A stretch of DNA of 64,000 nucleotides, taken from Paramacrobiotus metropolitanus. Taxonomy: Eukaryota > Tardigrada > Eutardigrada > Parachela > Macrobiotidae. The notes beneath the pieces were generated by a model. The model was not told the DNA's origin. It did not search any database and saw only the letters and a list, made by a program, of their open reading frames with translations. Below, piece by piece: positions 60,201 through 64,000 of the stretch (its first letter is position 1; the number at the start of each line of letters is the position of its first letter). The translations under genes were made by a program, and so were the position numbers. Location of the stretch: the NCBI RefSeq assembly GCF_019649055.1, contig NW_026570224.1, positions 3,639,750-3,703,749 on the forward strand, in the 5' to 3' direction.

Positions 60201-61880
60201 AATTTTACCCTTTTATGCATGAAGGCTGCGCTTTAATTAATCATGAAGTGTGTAGAGCACGTAGAACTACATCTCACTTGGCTAAATACTTGTAGAATAA
60301 TGATTCTATTGCTGATATCCATTTTCTTTCCCGGAACAGCTAGATTGCCCGTGGTGATGTTCAGATAGTAATGACTGTCGAAAGCAAAGTGCAAACAATT
60401 AATTGGCACTCAGAAGCGCTAATGTTCGGCTTGACACAACGATTTGCAGGATTTCCATAGAAATTTATCAATGAATTCTAATTCAGTAAAAACCAAGAAA
60501 GCAACTAATACTGCTATCATCGCTGCATAATAATGTAAGCCTTCTTGTGCACGTTAGTATAACCAGCTTTAACAATTGTAATATAATAATTACGTGCAGG
60601 ATGAGAAAACCACAATACCATTCTAAATGATATTCTATTAAATTAAGGTCCGTACAATAACGCTGGTAGTTTTTAATTATAGTATGTGCGCTCAGAGTTT
60701 TATGTTATCGATTATTAAACTTTGTTGCGTAGTGTGCGTAGTTGCAGGCTGTACGACCTAACATCTGCATGCATGCATCTGTCTATACTCTATATGCATT
60801 TCTGTCAGTGATAACAGCTGAATGCTGGACAGAGTCCATTTCTGAATATGCCTGTGAGAACAGGGCACAGTACATCAGCAACGGAAAGGGGCCAAGAGAC
60901 AAAGTGCGGTAGCAACGGTTGTAAGTAAATGGCACAAGCATGCGCACTGGTTTGTAACGCCACTGTACATGCATTTACCTAATCGTAAATATTTTTAGTT
61001 CGACTGTATTTCCATGCAGGCAAAATTACAACATAACTAATTCAGGTTGATTATGCTGTAAAATTAATTGCACACTGATCTGAACATTTACTAATAATCA
61101 GACAGGCAAATAAGAAAATCGAAAATAAAAAATAACCTGTTATTTTAGGAATTTTTGGAAAACTTTGCCATTAATCAAGTAGTTGGAAAAATAACAAAGT
61201 ACACTGCAGAAGCACTCGTGCTGTAATGGGAAGCACATAGCGTGGTAAACGCAGTAAATGATCTTAACGAGATGATTAATTAAAGCCAAAATGCGTTAAA
61301 AATAATTATTGGTAAGAATAATTGCTTGAGTAACATCAGTAATATTAAACATGTGTTGTAATGCCTGCGATTTCTGTTTTGTAATATTTTAATTAGTTTT
61401 AAGTTTTGGCATTTAACCATAACGCAAACCGATTTGTACGTGTTGTACTTGCGTATACTGTAATAATACGCTTGCGTATACACATGGATACCGTATAAAG
61501 TGATAACGACTTCATAACTTTGCCCAGTTCTTAGTTTTGACATTTAGAGTTAACGTAAACGTATTAATACGTATTGTAGTACAGTAATTGCACTTCCGTA
61601 TACTGTATTAATACGCGTACGTAGTACATAGATACCGTTTACGTACCTCCCTGAAGTTGAGTTAAACTTCATTTTTAACTTTAATCAATTACTTTTAATC
61701 AGTTTTCACTTTTACGTACACAGGTATACGTATACCGGTTCATTAGAATGACGTAAGCGTAGCTCCCTAACGTATAGGAAATCCATTTTATCAGATTTCA
61801 CTTGGACCCCTAGGGGGAATCAACATTCAAGTCAGGGGTGGGTCATTTTCCCGTTCAGTGAAATGGCATTTCACTCATCA

Positions 61881-62238
61881 ATCATTAACCGTGACAATTG
61901 AATCTGACGATGGTTGGAAGTAGGATAACGAAGTAGGCCGTCGGCACAGCAGACTGGCTAGAGGCGATCATGCACTGCATGCTGTAGGTACGACTCATGC
62001 TAACACATCACATTTCTGTCAGAGTAATAACAACATTCTTCATTCTCAAGTCCACTGATCTCGTCCTGAACAATGTCCACTTGAACAATGAAATTATCGA
62101 CAAATCTGCCGGGAAATTCAACAGGCAACTGCCAATCACACAGGATAAGAAACCATTTTTTTTGCGGACGCAGTTAGAGAAATTTGGATTTATTCGCTGT
62201 TGCTTAATATGTGGATATCCTTTATAGTAAAAGGTCAA
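61881..62238 (-). other. Coding-like sequence beyond the right palindrome tip
   Basis: On the minus strand, 62140-62018 or so reads LPVEFPGRFVDNFIVQVDIV and QDEISGLENEECCYYSDRN after an acceptor-like GGCAG. Composition is protein-like. It could be an exon upstream of the 43339-42989 sequence if the palindrome is an insertion. No family recognised. Confidence 0.3.
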
Positions 62239-62339
62239 GAGGGGGTGGGATCAGTGTGTTTGCGAACCTACTCCAAACGATGTGCTAGAGCAGTCTTTAT
62301 TATCTGCAAATCATGGCCTTTATTTTGTTTAAGAGGATG

Positions 62340-62584
62340 ACCAGGAGCACGTTAACCGTTTGCAGAACACGGCGTGTTCCGTATTAAGGACAACCAGCCG
62401 GTGCAGTAAACTGCACGATGGTTCTTTGGTAGACGCTGGCGGCGCGCTATCCTACATTTCCACCAAATCTCTGGATCCCGATCAGCTCGACGAGGGCGTC
62501 ACAACCAACGGGAAATTTACGGTTACAGTGCAACGGTGGCGAAGCGGTGGCGAAGCGGACGATGAACCGGGGAAAGAAGGATGA
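62340..62584 (+). CDS. Possible terminal exon of an unrecognised gene
   Basis: Open to the stop at 62582-62584: SKLHDGSLVDAGGALSYIST, then LDPDQLDEGVTTNGKFTVTV and a charged end (GGEADDEPGKEG). Acceptor uncertain (AG near 62361). Only this piece looks coding, so the gene may be partial or decayed. Confidence 0.3.
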
Positions 62585-62679
62585 AGCATGGGCTGCGTCG
62601 GGAATGGGGCTGATGATCGATGAGCAATGAGCATGTCAATCAAGACCATGATCAGCCGCTGATTACCGTATTTTTAGAA

Positions 62680-62845
62680 TTAGAAGCCCTGGGCTTCTAA
62701 ATTTTCAAAGGTGCCCGGAGAGAGGCTTATACAGCAGAGGAGGCTTATATTGTGGAGGAGGATACCAAATTTTCGAACTAAGGTGGGGGGAGGCTTATAC
62801 GATAGAGGAGGCTTCAATTTCGGAGGAGGCTTTAAATTCGAAAAA
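62680..62845. repeat. Perfect 21-bp hairpin followed by GGAGGCTT repeats
   Basis: 62680-62700 is TTAGAAGCCC, T, and the exact complement. Five GAGGCTT-containing units follow to 62840 (GAGGCTTATA, GGAGGCTTC, GGAGGCTTT variants). An open frame across this (62711-62956) is repeat-derived. Confidence 0.6.
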
Positions 62846-63721
62846 TACGGTATGGTCACGATTGACATGCTCAGACATGCAGTCGGCCAACAAAGCGTAC
62901 GGATCAGACAAATTAGCATGGATCACCGGGAAATGGACTCAATAGGTGTTTATTGACCATGTACCTTGTGGTTTCGTTTTCCGGTGATTCACGCCGGACG
63001 CTGTGGGAATGACATGATCATGGATGCTTACCAGGTCGAACCGACGAAGGATGATAACTGCTGCGCGGCTGCGCCTATATAGGCGCAGCAATTATAATCA
63101 TTCGTCTGTTCCCTGCTTCCCCGGTTAATGAGCGAAAAGTTTAAGTGCGTTGTTGTGGTGCTAAAAAGTCTGGTTGTTACCGGATCTTCTTGCAACTTTG
63201 CTGTAAAAGGCACCGGGCCATAAAGTCGAAAGTGAACCAATATCACAGTCATTGCATTTTTTTTCCGATTCGGAAATAAATTTCAATTATTTTGAAATTC
63301 TTTTAAAAGTACGGGATGGGGACCGGATGTTGCGCGCACGAGCGGCTTTCGCGCCCACGTATACAGCCCATCCGGCACACCATGCCAATGTCATGCAGCA
63401 ACGCAGAATGCAGTAGTTGCCGTAGTATTGATGATGGACTGGTCCGCCACAGCGAAAGTTCTGGTGCACGTGCACGACTTCAATTTAGCGCTGTACAGAG
63501 TATATACTGTACATACCGTACCGGCTAGTGGCTACTCACCTTTCCTTAAGGCTGGAGCATTACATGAATGTCAGCGTAATATGCGGCGAGAAAACAGAAG
63601 AATATTTTTGGGCTAAAAAAGTATGTGAACATGCGTTGTTCGTTCGCCGAAAATAAGCAACTGTGAGCGGAGAAGCGGCTCACGTAAAGCGACAAAATCT
63701 TTCAAAGGATTTCAACGTATT
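62846..63721. other. No gene seen; contains a perfect 22-bp palindrome
   Basis: 63068-63089 reads GCTGCGCCTAT and its exact complement. Open frames in this stretch are short and overlap on both strands, with no supporting signals. Confidence 0.4.
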
Positions 63722-63794
63722 GCGCCGTGGTGCAGTGGTACTGCCTACGCGGATCTAACGACGTAGCCGGGCTTCGATGCCCCCATCGGTGCCT
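63722..63794 (+). tRNA. tRNA-like sequence (pseudo-tRNA or head of a tRNA-derived SINE)
   Basis: Begins GCGCCGTGGTGCAGTGGTA (box-A like, with a GCAG/CTGC D-stem) and ends GGGCTTCGATGCCCCCATC and GGTGCC (box-B like TTCGATG). The acceptor arms pair at about six of seven positions. The CTACG/CGTAG anticodon stem encloses a 12-base loop, too long for a functional tRNA unless an intron is present, so no isotype is given. Confidence 0.4.
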
Positions 63795-64000
63795 TTTTCA
63801 GCCGTTTCTCGGTTTCCCTCGGATTGCGCCCTGCTCAGACAACGTTCTCACTGTGGCATCGTTATTCTTCATCGGCGACCGTTATACCAGCCAAAGTCCG
63901 CCTTGTATTTGTAGCCGACATGTATTTAGAAGACATGTATGTGTTTTGTCCGGTCGTCAATTATTGCTGGTCTGCTACTCGAAATTATTTCATCGCAGAA
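63795..64000. other. Window edge, no gene seen
   Basis: Sequence after the tRNA-like region; possibly the body of a SINE. Nothing supported. Confidence 0.25.

Larger units (their letters stand above)
43317..61880. mobile_element. 18.6-kb palindromic element: two about 5.8-kb inverted arms around a 6.9-kb spacer
   Basis: Reading 43317 rightward and 61880 leftward on the other strand gives nearly the same sequence for about 5.8 kb, to 49085 and 55986 respectively. By eye, mismatches are rare. The outer tips are themselves hairpins (AGTGAAATGCCATTTCACT and complement). I see no clear target-site duplication; instead the flanks AATG and CATT weakly extend the inverted repeat. No recognisable transposase, polymerase, integrase or capsid frame lies in either arm or the spacer, apart from the nested Tc1-type element. 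It could be a giant non-autonomous foldback element, an inverted segmental duplication, or an assembly product from one repeat read on both strands. Confidence 0.85.
55986..61880 (-). repeat. Right arm of the palindrome
   Basis: 5,895 bp, inverted copy of 43317-49085. It retains the 139 bp (56306-56444) that the left arm lacks, so it is the more complete arm. Confidence 0.9.

Noticed and set aside
43317-61880. Polinton/Maverick or other virus-like giant element
   Set aside because: No polymerase B, retroviral-type integrase, ATPase, protease or capsid-like frame was found in the arms or spacer.

Overview
This is a stretch of animal nuclear DNA. Genes are split into short exons by mostly small GT-AG introns (about 45-700 bp). 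Recognisable proteins are metazoan: IFT46, TYW3, DCAF8, synaptotagmin-type C2 domains, PEBP, a peritrophin-A chitin-binding protein and a gustatory-receptor-like 7TM protein. The chitin-binding protein and the chemoreceptor point to a protostome, probably an ecdysozoan. The compact gene style would suit a tardigrade or a similarly small genome, but the sequence alone does not settle that. All exon structures were assembled by eye from reading frame, splice signals and phase.

Left part (0-22 kb) is gene-dense and mostly intact: a receptor-type ectodomain fragment at the left edge (-), a tail-anchored RING protein (-), TYW3 (+), an IFT46 homologue with an unusual N-terminal half (+), an Ig-like single-pass membrane protein (+), a small very basic ORF (-), a secreted PEBP (+), a synaptotagmin-like double-C2 protein (-) and a single-CBM14 secreted protein (+).

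Middle (19-38 kb) is repeat-rich and damaged: a long-TIR MITE-like element, a foldback element with a perfect 42-bp palindrome at its centre, the 5' part of an LTR-retroelement-like sequence with an initiator-tRNA-Met-type primer site, a headless and frameshifted DCAF8 copy, a chemoreceptor gene with apparent frameshifts, and an adaptin-appendage-like exon with an apparent frame change.

Between 37.5 and 43.3 kb there are several small genes I cannot name; some have clean splice structure.

From 43.3 to 61.9 kb lies one large structure: a palindrome with two arms of about 5.8 kb facing each other around a 6.9-kb spacer. The arms are nearly identical by eye. Each carries a copy of the same Tc1/mariner-type element (27-bp TIRs, TA target duplication), so that element was present before the arms were duplicated. 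The left copy later lost 139 bp including one TIR. The spacer holds further foldbacks and tandem repeats but no recognisable protein. Coding-like sequence on the same strand lies on both sides, so the palindrome may sit inside a gene. The last 2 kb hold short repeats, hairpins and a tRNA-like sequence.
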